In this document: piece after piece, positions 6,119 through 12,984 of the stretch
How positions within the stretch are numbered: position 1 is the first letter of the stretch
Layout of the letters: each line of letters starts with the position of its first letter
Assembly (NCBI GenBank): GCA_900543915.1
Contig: UQTB01000033.1
Location: 1-19,135, forward strand
From: an uncultured Eubacteriales bacterium
Lineage (GTDB): Bacteria; Bacillota; Clostridia; Christensenellales; Borkfalkiaceae
DNA length: 19,135 nt
Reading direction: 5' to 3'
The notes under the pieces: model-generated
The model's input: the letters and a program-made list of their open reading frames with translations, nothing else
Database searches by the model: none
Told to the model about the DNA's origin: nothing
Translations under genes and position numbers: made by a program

Positions 6119-6798
6119 TAGTCATCAGTCTCCGCACCCTGATCATCTATCTGACGCTGATCGTCGTCATGCGCTTTATGGGAAAGCGCCAGATCGGGGA
6201 AATGCAGCCCTTTGAATTCGTCATCACGCTGATCATAGCGGATCTCGCCTGCGTGCCGATGGCAGACGTCTCCATTCCCCTCCTCTACGGCATCGTTTCC
6301 ATACTGGTGCTCTTTCTTCTGCACCAGCTGATCTCGCTCATCGAACAGAGCGGCGACTTTGCGAAGCGGCTGGTTTCGGGGAAGCCCAGCGTCGTCATCA
6401 CGCGCGAAGGCGTGAATTTTCTCGAACTGAAACGCAACAACCTGGGCGTGGAGGATCTGATCGAGTCCATGCGCGCCGGCGGTTATTTTTCGCTGGACGA
6501 CGCCGATTACGCCATCTTCGAGGCGAACGGAAATCTCTCCGTTTTGGCCAAGCAGAATCGGGAAAAGCCCCCCGCATTGCCCCTTCTCTTTATATCGGAG
6601 GGAAAAATCAACACTAAAAACCTGGAGCTCACCAGGATCACGAAAGAGGAGCTCGCCGCGTTTCTGAAAGAGCAGAACGCCTCCGTCAGGCAGGTATCGG
6701 TTATGACGCTGGACAACAACGGAAAAGTATATCTGCAGCTGAAGGGACAGTCCTATCAGACCCTTACCCTTCCGCTGAAGGAGGGCGTGGCATGGTAA
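6115..6798 (+). CDS. DUF421 (YetF/YcaP-family) membrane protein
   Basis: A 227-residue protein of the DUF421 family, found widely in Firmicutes and often linked to envelope or sporulation genes; biochemical role not established. Three N-terminal helices (about 3-22, 34-52, 54-74) contain the family hallmark MRFMGKRQIGEMQPFEFVIT and the DLACVPMAD segment. The soluble cytoplasmic domain begins at about 80 with GKPSVVITREG and continues through LGVEDLIESMRAGGYFSLDDADYA-type sequence to a variable tail. Length is typical. The ATG at 6115 gives the expected N-terminus although no ribosome binding site is evident and an inverted repeat covers the start. Its last seven bases overlap the next gene, so the two are translationally coupled. 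Confidence 0.93.
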   Translation: MLVISLRTLIIYLTLIVVMRFMGKRQIGEMQPFEFVITLIIADLACVPMADVSIPLLYGIVSILVLFLLHQLISLIEQSGDFAKRLVSGKPSVVITREGVNFLELKRNNLGVEDLIESMRAGGYFSLDDADYAIFEANGNLSVLAKQNREKPPALPLLFISEGKINTKNLELTRITKEELAAFLKEQNASVRQVSVMTLDNNGKVYLQLKGQSYQTLTLPLKEGVAW

Positions 6799-7169
6799 AG
6801 AGCATCGTCACCGTCCTCGTCACGCTGTCCATTCTGATCGCGGGCGCGGCGTTCGAGCAAACTTACATCCACAGAGAATTCGGCGATTTCGCCGCGGTCG
6901 TCGAGACGCTGGACGAAAAGGTGACCGCTCAAACCGCGACCGAAGAAGACGCCCTCGCCGTGCAGAAAAACTGGCTCACGCACAAGGAACACATGCACGT
7001 GTTCATTCCGCACACCGAAATCAAGGAAATCGACCTGTGGCTTTCCGAAACGGTGAGCTACGTCAAATCACAGAACTGGGAGGAAGCGCGCGCCAAGATC
7101 GAGGTGCTCGCCGAACTGGTGGAGCAGATCCCGCACACCTTCCGGTTCCGCCTGGAAAATCTGTTCTGA
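6792..7169 (+). CDS. DUF4363 family protein
   Basis: A 125-residue protein that looks like the DUF4363 family, commonly paired with DUF421 genes in Clostridia. It has one N-terminal membrane helix (about 3-22) and a helical, charged domain of about 100 residues predicted outside the cytoplasm (sequences such as VQKNWLTHKEHMHVFIPHTEI and a final QIPHTFRFRLENLF). The start is firm: AAGGAGG lies 7-8 nt upstream of the ATG, within the end of the DUF421 gene, and the reading frames overlap. A strong terminator follows 22 nt after the stop. Function unknown; gene pairing suggests a complex with the DUF421 protein. Confidence 0.85.
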   Translation: MVKSIVTVLVTLSILIAGAAFEQTYIHREFGDFAAVVETLDEKVTAQTATEEDALAVQKNWLTHKEHMHVFIPHTEIKEIDLWLSETVSYVKSQNWEEARAKIEVLAELVEQIPHTFRFRLENLF

Positions 7170-7191
7170 CCGCACTTTTACCTCTGCAAAC

Positions 7192-7230
7192 GGCGGGCGC
7201 CCCGATCTGTGGGGCGCCCGCCTCTTTTTT
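7192..7230 (+). terminator. Strong intrinsic terminator of the DUF421-DUF4363 operon
   Basis: A perfect 12-bp GC stem (GGCGGGCGCCCC / GGGGCGCCCGCC) with a 7-nt loop is followed by TCTTTTTT. It lies between convergent genes and could also slow transcription arriving from malQ, though the minus-strand T-run is short. Confidence 0.95.
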
Positions 7231-7270
7231 CGCTTACAGCGCAAAATGCTTATCCAGTAAATACTTTTCC

Positions 7271-8773
7271 TTATCCTCTCCCGAAGCGCATCGCCAAAGA
7301 CGACAGGCGTCTTTGCAGCGCGCCCGTAAAGTCGCTTTTTAAGCAGCGATAGCTCCAGTTGCGGTCGGACAGCGTGGAGGGCGCGTTGATTCGCCCCTCT
7401 TCCCCCAGTTTGAGGAGATCGCAATAGGGAATGACCGCGAGAGCGGCGCGCGAAGCGAAGGCGACTTCAATCAGTTTATCCGTGAGCGAATCGGGCGTTT
7501 CCGCGCGCATCGGCAGAGACAGCGCCCTGCACTCCCGCTTCAGTATGGCGGTCAGACGGGACCGCTCCTCTCTGCTCTGCCCCATGAGCCAGGCCTTTAC
7601 CGGAGGATTGTCGTGCGTGCCGGTATAGACCGCCGCGTTTTCCCCGAAGCGGGAGGGAAGATAAGGATTGTCCGGATTTCCGTCGAACGCAAAGGACAGC
7701 ACTTTCATGCCCGGGTATCCCATTTCCGCGAGGAGCTGCCGGACGCCCTCGTCGATAATGCCGAGATCCTCCGCGACGATGGAAGATTCCTTTAACCCGT
7801 CAAAAAACGCAGCGCCGGGGCCCTGCCGCCACGTTCCCCTCTTCGCGCTGTTTTCGCCGTACGGGACGGCGTAATAGCGGTCAAACCCGCGGAAATGATC
7901 GATGCGCAGAATGTCGTACAGCCTGAATGCGCGCGCGATGCGCTCCTTCCACCAGGCGTAACCGTCCGCGCGCATGGCGTCCCAGTCGAACAGCGGATTG
8001 CCCCAAAGCTGCCCATCCGCGCTGAATGCGTCCGGCGGGACGCCCGCGGCGGCGGAGGGCGTTCCGTCTTTTTCCAGCAAAAACGCGGAGCGGCGCTTCC
8101 ATACGTCCACGCTGTCGTAAGAGACGTACAAAGGCATATCTCCGAACAATTCGACGCCCGCTTCCTTTGCGTACAACTTCAATAGCCGATACTGTGAAAA
8201 AAAGACAAACTGCAAAAACAGGCGAAAGTCGACGGCATCCCGATGTTCTGCGTAAAAGCGCGCGAGCGCCCCTTCGTCCCGGTCGCGGTAAGGTTCCGGC
8301 CAATCCGCCCAGCAGCGCATGGAAAAACGCTCTTTCAGCGCGCAGAACAGCGCGTAGTCGCGCATTTCTCCGTCTGCGGCGAACGCCTCGTAATCCGCAT
8401 ACCGTTCGGGGCGGAATCGCCCGAACGCCAGGCGCAGCGCGGAAAGCCGCTTTTCGTACAGCTTACCGTAATCCACCCGCCGCGGATCGCGCCCGAAGTC
8501 CAGATGCTCGTATTCCTCCGCCTTCAACAGCCCTTCGTTGGCGAGCATGTCGAGATCGATCAAATACTCGTTCCCCGCAAACGCGGAGCAGGACTGATAG
8601 GGGCTGTTTCCGAACCCCGTCGGCCCGACGGGGAGCATCTGCCATACGCCGATGCGGGCGTCCCGCAGAAAATCGATCCATTGATAGGCCGCGCGCCCCA
8701 AGGTACCGATCCCGCCCGGCGACGGCAGCGCGTAAACGGGCATCAGGATCCCCGCTTTCCTCTTATGAAACAT
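7271..8773 (-). CDS. malQ: 4-alpha-glucanotransferase (amylomaltase, GH77)
   Basis: A 500-residue cytoplasmic disproportionating enzyme that moves alpha-1,4-glucan segments between maltodextrins, releasing glucose; used in maltodextrin or glycogen turnover. The GH77 landmarks are intact: an N-terminal PSPGGIGTLG (18-26 region) and WQMLPVGPTGFGNSPYQ, DMPLYVSYDSVDVW at about 212-225, the nucleophile Asp292 in RIDHFRGFDRYYAVPYG, the acid/base Glu335 in VAEDLG, and Asp388 in GTHDNPP. Length equals the usual 490-500. ATG at 8773 is preferred because GGGAGGAGGG lies 5-6 nt upstream; the frame stays open to 8938 but that part is unlike the family. It follows the SGNH hydrolase gene by 55 nt with no terminator between, so they are probably co-transcribed. 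Confidence 0.97.
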   Translation of the reverse strand: MFHKRKAGILMPVYALPSPGGIGTLGRAAYQWIDFLRDARIGVWQMLPVGPTGFGNSPYQSCSAFAGNEYLIDLDMLANEGLLKAEEYEHLDFGRDPRRVDYGKLYEKRLSALRLAFGRFRPERYADYEAFAADGEMRDYALFCALKERFSMRCWADWPEPYRDRDEGALARFYAEHRDAVDFRLFLQFVFFSQYRLLKLYAKEAGVELFGDMPLYVSYDSVDVWKRRSAFLLEKDGTPSAAAGVPPDAFSADGQLWGNPLFDWDAMRADGYAWWKERIARAFRLYDILRIDHFRGFDRYYAVPYGENSAKRGTWRQGPGAAFFDGLKESSIVAEDLGIIDEGVRQLLAEMGYPGMKVLSFAFDGNPDNPYLPSRFGENAAVYTGTHDNPPVKAWLMGQSREERSRLTAILKRECRALSLPMRAETPDSLTDKLIEVAFASRAALAVIPYCDLLKLGEEGRINAPSTLSDRNWSYRCLKSDFTGALQRRLSSLAMRFGRG

Positions 8774-8828
8774 GAATCCCTCCTCCCGCACCGAAAAAGC
8801 TGCCTTTTTCCCGATACATGCGCATACG

Positions 8829-9503
8829 TCACGCGCGTACGGCCGCCAGGATGCGTTCCGCGATGGCGCGCATGCCCCTGTCGTTCGGGTGGAGCGCCAC
8901 GCCGGGATGCGCATACTGCCCCAGCGCCTTGTTCTCATTCCGATAGCCGAGATCGGAGAGCACGACGAATTTCCCGCCCTCTTTTTCCGCTTCTCTTCTG
9001 ATCATTTGTTCGGTCTCCTCGTGTTCCCAGAACAGCCCCGTGACGACGAGTTCGCTGCCGGGCGTGTGAAAATAGCGGAGAAACGCCGCGAAATGTCCGG
9101 CAAAATCGTATTCGCCGAACATCGCCCGGTTGACGTTCTCGCCCAGCCGCACGATCACGAGATCGGGGCGGAAATCCCTGGCTGCCGAAAAGGAATTCAG
9201 GAGTTCGCCGTCCCAATACTTCAGCTCCCAGGTTCCCACGTTGGCGATGCAGTAATTCAGCGCGCCGTAACGCTCGCCCAGCCCTCTGAGCACAAGATGA
9301 ACGTAGTCGTTCGCCTCCCTGCTCGCCGCCATGCCCCAGTTGTGATCCCAGCCGATCTGCGGCGCGCGCTCGTGCACGGTGATGGAATTGCCCAGAAAAA
9401 GCACTTTGTAACCGCTCTCGTTTTCATTGAACAGTTTGAATTTTTCGCTGACCTGCCGGTCTGCTCTGACCGAATTGTTGTCGATATCCGCGTTGATCTT
9501 CAT
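8829..9503 (-). CDS. SGNH/GDSL-family hydrolase (probable cytoplasmic esterase)
   Basis: A 224-residue protein of the SGNH hydrolase superfamily, with no signal peptide. Block I is GNSIT with nucleophile Ser40, followed by GWDHNWGMAAS (51-61), a signature of a subgroup found in gut Bacteroidetes and Clostridia. Block III is GEN (121-123), with Asn replacing the usual GxND arrangement. The C-terminal block is HPND with His205, but the Asp normally three residues before this His is replaced (Val202), so it may use a Ser-His dyad. Likely substrates are O-acetylated sugars, by family analogy. ATG at 9503 has AGGGG about 8 nt upstream. It is first in a likely operon with malQ, driven by the promoter at 9533-9561. 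Confidence 0.88.
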   Translation of the reverse strand: MKINADIDNNSVRADRQVSEKFKLFNENESGYKVLFLGNSITVHERAPQIGWDHNWGMAASREANDYVHLVLRGLGERYGALNYCIANVGTWELKYWDGELLNSFSAARDFRPDLVIVRLGENVNRAMFGEYDFAGHFAAFLRYFHTPGSELVVTGLFWEHEETEQMIRREAEKEGGKFVVLSDLGYRNENKALGQYAHPGVALHPNDRGMRAIAERILAAVRA

Positions 9504-9532
9504 CGTATGCCCCTATGATGTGCGTTTTCGGT

Positions 9533-9561
9533 ATTATACGACAAAGCGGCGAAAAAGTCAA
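9533..9561 (-). promoter_or_regulatory. Sigma-A promoter of the SGNH hydrolase-malQ operon
   Basis: Minus-strand TTGACT (9561-9556) and TATAAT (9538-9533) are 17 nt apart. An inverted repeat, AAAGCG/CGCTTT (9543-9548 with 9562-9567), brackets the -35 box and could be an operator. Confidence 0.88.
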
Positions 9562-9595
9562 CGCTTTCCGCCGCCGTGTTTACTCCGTTTTCCGT

Positions 9596-10831
9596 TCAGA
9601 ATTTTTGCAGCTGCGCCTCGTAATCTTCAAACGCGATGTTGGAGAGCACCGCCCGGTATCCCCAAAACTCGCTCAGTTTGGCGGCGATGATATCCGCCGC
9701 GTCGATATGCGTCTTTAAGCTGCTGTGATTGTTCGCGCCGTAAGTACCGGCGCCCGTTGCGCCCTCCCCCACGCCGGGGATCACGACTTCTTTCAGATAG
9801 CCCGCCCCCATGATGCCTGCGTCCGTCATGGCGGCAAGCGCGAGCTTGCCCGCATTGCTCCCCGTGTGCGTCCAAATCATTTTTGCATCGGGGTAATGCG
9901 CGTGCAGATTTTCCACCATTTTCACCGCCTCCTGCTGGTACGGCTCCTGCTCGAAGCCGGAAGAGACGGTGTCGTTCCCGCCGATATTGAACAAAATGAC
10001 GTCCGGCACCCAGCTGTCATAGTCCCAGAGCGCGGTCTGTTTCGCCCCCTCGACCGAGTTGGAAACGGTGATTCCCGTATAGTCCATGACGGCGGAAATG
10101 GAGCGCGGATACAATACGCCCCAGCCGCTCGTCGCCACATACTGCACGTCCGCGCCGAACATGCGGGCGGTGAGATAGTTGAAAGAATGAAGGCTGCTGC
10201 TGTTTGCCGTCGTCCGCGCAGGGTGCGTGTTTTTCAGCCCGTATGCGAGCGCGCCGTGCCCCGAGCCGCCCGAAGCGCACACGAACATGAAGCGGAGATT
10301 GGAGCCGTCCTCCTCCGCGTCGCGCGGGAGAAAAGCCCCGTCCGTCTCCATGCCGTAAACAGCGGTTGTCGCGTCGTACGGTTCGCTCGTTTTCAGACAG
10401 CGGACCGTGTGGCGCCCCTCGTCGAGCCCCGATACAAGCGTCACGGTCTGTCTGCCGTCTTCCAGGCAGAAAACGCGCGCGGGATCTGCCGCCGGCAGCA
10501 CTTCGCCGTCCACGGCGACCTGATAATAAGGCTTGCGGGAGGCGGCGCCGTCGTTCGCGACGTCCGCAAAGAAATCCACCGAGAGCTCCGTCCCCGTGAA
10601 ATCGACGGTAAACCCGGTTGCGGTGTGATAGAGATAGACCATCCCGGGATTTTCCCCGTCTCTTTCTTTATACTCGTACCTTCCTTCCCACTTGACGAAC
10701 GATCCGTCTTCGGAAGGAATCAGCTGCTCGTCCGTGAGGTAATTGATTTTCTTTTCTCCCTCGCCGCAGGCGGAAAAAGCAAGCGAAAAGAACACGGCGA
10801 CGAACGCCGCAAAGATCGCAAAGCGCTTCAT
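9596..10831 (-). CDS. CE2-like SGNH esterase lipoprotein
   Basis: A 411-residue lipoprotein: hydrophobic signal peptide ending in LAFSAC, lipidated Cys22. Residues about 44-165 resemble the jelly-roll N-terminal domain of carbohydrate esterase family 2 (FVKWEGRYEY, ATGFTVDFTGTELSVDFFAD, YYQVAVDGE, VSGLDEGRHTVRCLKTSE). Residues about 180-400 are an SGNH hydrolase fold with NIGGND at 292-297 and His369/His375 near the end. CE2 enzymes deacetylate plant or other polysaccharides. Block I is unusual: CASGGSGHG (185-193) stands where GDSITxGYG is expected, keeping only the Ser (187). ATG at 10831 has AAGGAGG about 6 nt upstream, overlapping the stop codon of the preceding gene 10 nt away, so the two are in one operon. 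Function on a specific polymer is not shown. Confidence 0.88.
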   Translation of the reverse strand: MKRFAIFAAFVAVFFSLAFSACGEGEKKINYLTDEQLIPSEDGSFVKWEGRYEYKERDGENPGMVYLYHTATGFTVDFTGTELSVDFFADVANDGAASRKPYYQVAVDGEVLPAADPARVFCLEDGRQTVTLVSGLDEGRHTVRCLKTSEPYDATTAVYGMETDGAFLPRDAEEDGSNLRFMFVCASGGSGHGALAYGLKNTHPARTTANSSSLHSFNYLTARMFGADVQYVATSGWGVLYPRSISAVMDYTGITVSNSVEGAKQTALWDYDSWVPDVILFNIGGNDTVSSGFEQEPYQQEAVKMVENLHAHYPDAKMIWTHTGSNAGKLALAAMTDAGIMGAGYLKEVVIPGVGEGATGAGTYGANNHSSLKTHIDAADIIAAKLSEFWGYRAVLSNIAFEDYEAQLQKF

Positions 10832-10841
10832 CGGTGCCTCC

Positions 10842-12923
10842 TTACAGGGCAAAATAGATGGTGGTTGCGCCGCCCGTCATGACGATGAAGATCACGCACG
10901 TGACGATCGGTCCCAGCCAGACGCTCCCCGTGCGGTTGAAGAAGAACCGGTTGAACAGGGGCAGCGCCGCCATCATGGGAATGATGCTGAACAGCAGGTT
11001 GACAAACAGCCATTCCGGCCCCACCGTGCCCGTATACCCGATCTGCCCGGAGGCGATCATGGGGATATACTGGATGAAGACGATCGCAATCAGCCCCACG
11101 GTATTGGAGAGCACGGCGATGAGCTTGCTCAGCCACTCCTTCCAGTTCGCGGGGCGCATGGAACAGTTTGCGCGCAGCGAATTGGAAAAGTAGAAGAGAA
11201 AGAAGAAAGGAATATACATCGCAATCGCGAGGATCGCGCGCCAGCTGAAAGATACCCGCGCCGAGATAAACAGGACGCGCATATCCGTATGGAATATGCC
11301 GTAAATCAGATAGTCGAGCGCAAAGAAAGCGCAGATGAGAATCGCGGCCATGCCTACGGTCTTCAAAGCGTCCTTCCAGCCGAGTTTCAGGGGATTCAGG
11401 ATGGAGCGGTAAGAGGCGTGTACGTCTGCGACGGGCAGCGTCTCCCCTTCCGCCGCGCCCTTCTTTTTGGCGGCAAAATAATCGATCGCGTACTTTAACC
11501 CCCAGGTGAGGAAGAAAATCGCAATGCCGATCAAGCCGTTGAACACCGCCCACAGCATGACCGCGTTCGTAAATCGCTGCGGGAAAAACCAGGTCTGCGA
11601 ACTGCCCGCCGCCTCCGGGAACCATTCCACGCTCAGCCGCACGCACACCATGTAGAGCACGCACGCGATGACGGCGGAGACCACGAAGGAGATCCAGAAA
11701 ATGATTCTCCCTTTCACCTTCTGATCGGCGTTGCGGGGAGGCATCCCCTTGCCGATGCTCTGAAAAGCGCGCGTCCTCAGAAGGAGAACGAACAGCGCAC
11801 AGATGAACATGAATCCGCCGACCAGAGAGAGCGCTCCGCCCGCTTCCTTCAGCCACCAGAGCTGGTTGGAAGAAGAGAGCCCGCTCTCGCTGTCGAACGT
11901 ATAGTCAAAAAACTCGACGAGATGTGCGATGGTAGCGGAATCATAGGGCTGCAGCGCGTGCAGGGCGGTCTCGTTGTTGACGATGACATAGTTGTACTGA
12001 TAGGGGTTGCCGTACTGAAAGCCGATTTCCACTTCGTCGATCGGCTCGCTTCCCCCGCGCTTCAGCTGATAGTTCACGAGGTCGATGGACTCCTGCGCGT
12101 AGCGGAGATCGGCGTTGCCGACGGTGAGCCACCACTCCTCTTCCTCCGTGCGGTCGGCGGGATCCTTGGCGAGAATCTCCTCCTTTTTCTGCGCGGTGGA
12201 ATTCTGGAACGCGCCTTCGTCGTTCTGCGAATAGCTGATTCCCACGTTGCAAGCGGTGTTGCTCCACGTCAGTCCGCGGATGTATCCGGTTATGTATACC
12301 CCGTGCACGCGGGAAACGGTCTTGTTTTCCGCCGCCATCCTCCCCTCGCGCTCGGCGAGCTTCTGGCAGGCGTTTCCGCCCGCGCTGTGCCCGCACGCGC
12401 CCACGCGGTCAAAATCCACCCAGTCGAACTTCCCGTCCGGATTTTCAAACAGATAATCCATCCAGGAAAAGAGCCCGTACCCTTCCTGCGTGGCGGACTG
12501 CGCCTCGTACGAGGAAGAAGATTCCCCCTGCCCGTACGGGTCGATGCAGATGACCGCGTATCCCCGCCGCACCAGTTCGATGCAGAAGGAAGCCTGCGTT
12601 TCCTTCGTCCGCTGAATGCCGGGGACGACGAATACGAGGGGCACCGGGTCCTCCGCGGAAGCGCTCTTCGGCTGATAGATATCCGCCGTGCTCCAGCTCT
12701 TGACGCCCGTCTCCTCATACAAAGCCTCGCCTTTGCTGGAAACGGGGACCGTCTCGATGGTCTCGGAATACACGCGGTAACGATAGAAATCCGTCTGCAC
12801 CATACTGCCGAGCAGTCCTCCTGCTAGGACAAGGCAGAGCGCGATGATCAGAATGCGTTTCGGGCGGTCTTTCAGATTAAACCACTTCCCTAAGGCGACG
12901 AAAAAATTCTTTACTTTTCCCAT
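10842..12923 (-). CDS. Membrane-anchored alpha/beta hydrolase with eight C-terminal helices
   Basis: A 693-residue protein with three parts. Residues 23-41 form a signal-anchor helix. Residues about 60-345 are an alpha/beta-hydrolase domain, with PLVFVVPGIQRT (oxyanion region, about 95-106), ICIDPYGQGES, and the nucleophile elbow GHSAGG (178-183, Ser180); His334 in ATIAHLVEFF is a candidate catalytic His. Residues about 360-693 carry roughly eight hydrophobic helices. The topology puts the hydrolase outside the cytoplasm, between helix 1 and the C-terminal bundle. I do not recognise a named family for the fusion. ATG at 12923 has GGAG about 6 nt upstream. It lies 61 nt after the large lipoprotein and 10 nt before the CE2-like esterase, pointing to shared work at the cell surface. 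Substrate unknown. Confidence 0.88.
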   Translation of the reverse strand: MGKVKNFFVALGKWFNLKDRPKRILIIALCLVLAGGLLGSMVQTDFYRYRVYSETIETVPVSSKGEALYEETGVKSWSTADIYQPKSASAEDPVPLVFVVPGIQRTKETQASFCIELVRRGYAVICIDPYGQGESSSSYEAQSATQEGYGLFSWMDYLFENPDGKFDWVDFDRVGACGHSAGGNACQKLAEREGRMAAENKTVSRVHGVYITGYIRGLTWSNTACNVGISYSQNDEGAFQNSTAQKKEEILAKDPADRTEEEEWWLTVGNADLRYAQESIDLVNYQLKRGGSEPIDEVEIGFQYGNPYQYNYVIVNNETALHALQPYDSATIAHLVEFFDYTFDSESGLSSSNQLWWLKEAGGALSLVGGFMFICALFVLLLRTRAFQSIGKGMPPRNADQKVKGRIIFWISFVVSAVIACVLYMVCVRLSVEWFPEAAGSSQTWFFPQRFTNAVMLWAVFNGLIGIAIFFLTWGLKYAIDYFAAKKKGAAEGETLPVADVHASYRSILNPLKLGWKDALKTVGMAAILICAFFALDYLIYGIFHTDMRVLFISARVSFSWRAILAIAMYIPFFFLFYFSNSLRANCSMRPANWKEWLSKLIAVLSNTVGLIAIVFIQYIPMIASGQIGYTGTVGPEWLFVNLLFSIIPMMAALPLFNRFFFNRTGSVWLGPIVTCVIFIVMTGGATTIYFAL

Positions 12924-12942
12924 ATTTTCTCCGTATCATTGC

Positions 12943-12975
12943 CGCGCAAAGGCGGCGGAACGCCGCGATTGCGCG
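12943..12975 (-). promoter_or_regulatory. Intercistronic stem-loop between lipoprotein and hydrolase genes
   Basis: CGCGCAA/TTGCGCG (12943-12949 with 12969-12975) encloses a second 6-bp stem, GCGGCG/CGCCGC, across a 2x2 internal loop. No T-run follows on the minus strand, so it is more likely an RNA-stabilising or partial-attenuation element than a full terminator. Confidence 0.5.
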
Positions 12976-12984
12976 TAACTGCTC

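Noticed and set aside
8774..8938. N-terminal extension of MalQ to 8938
   Set aside because: The extra residues are Arg/Cys-rich and unlike GH77, while a strong ribosome binding site marks ATG at 8773.
9725..10882. Plus-strand open frame of 385 codons opposite the CE2-like gene
   Set aside because: Antisense to a gene with a signal peptide, lipobox and ribosome binding site; composition is that of a shadow frame.
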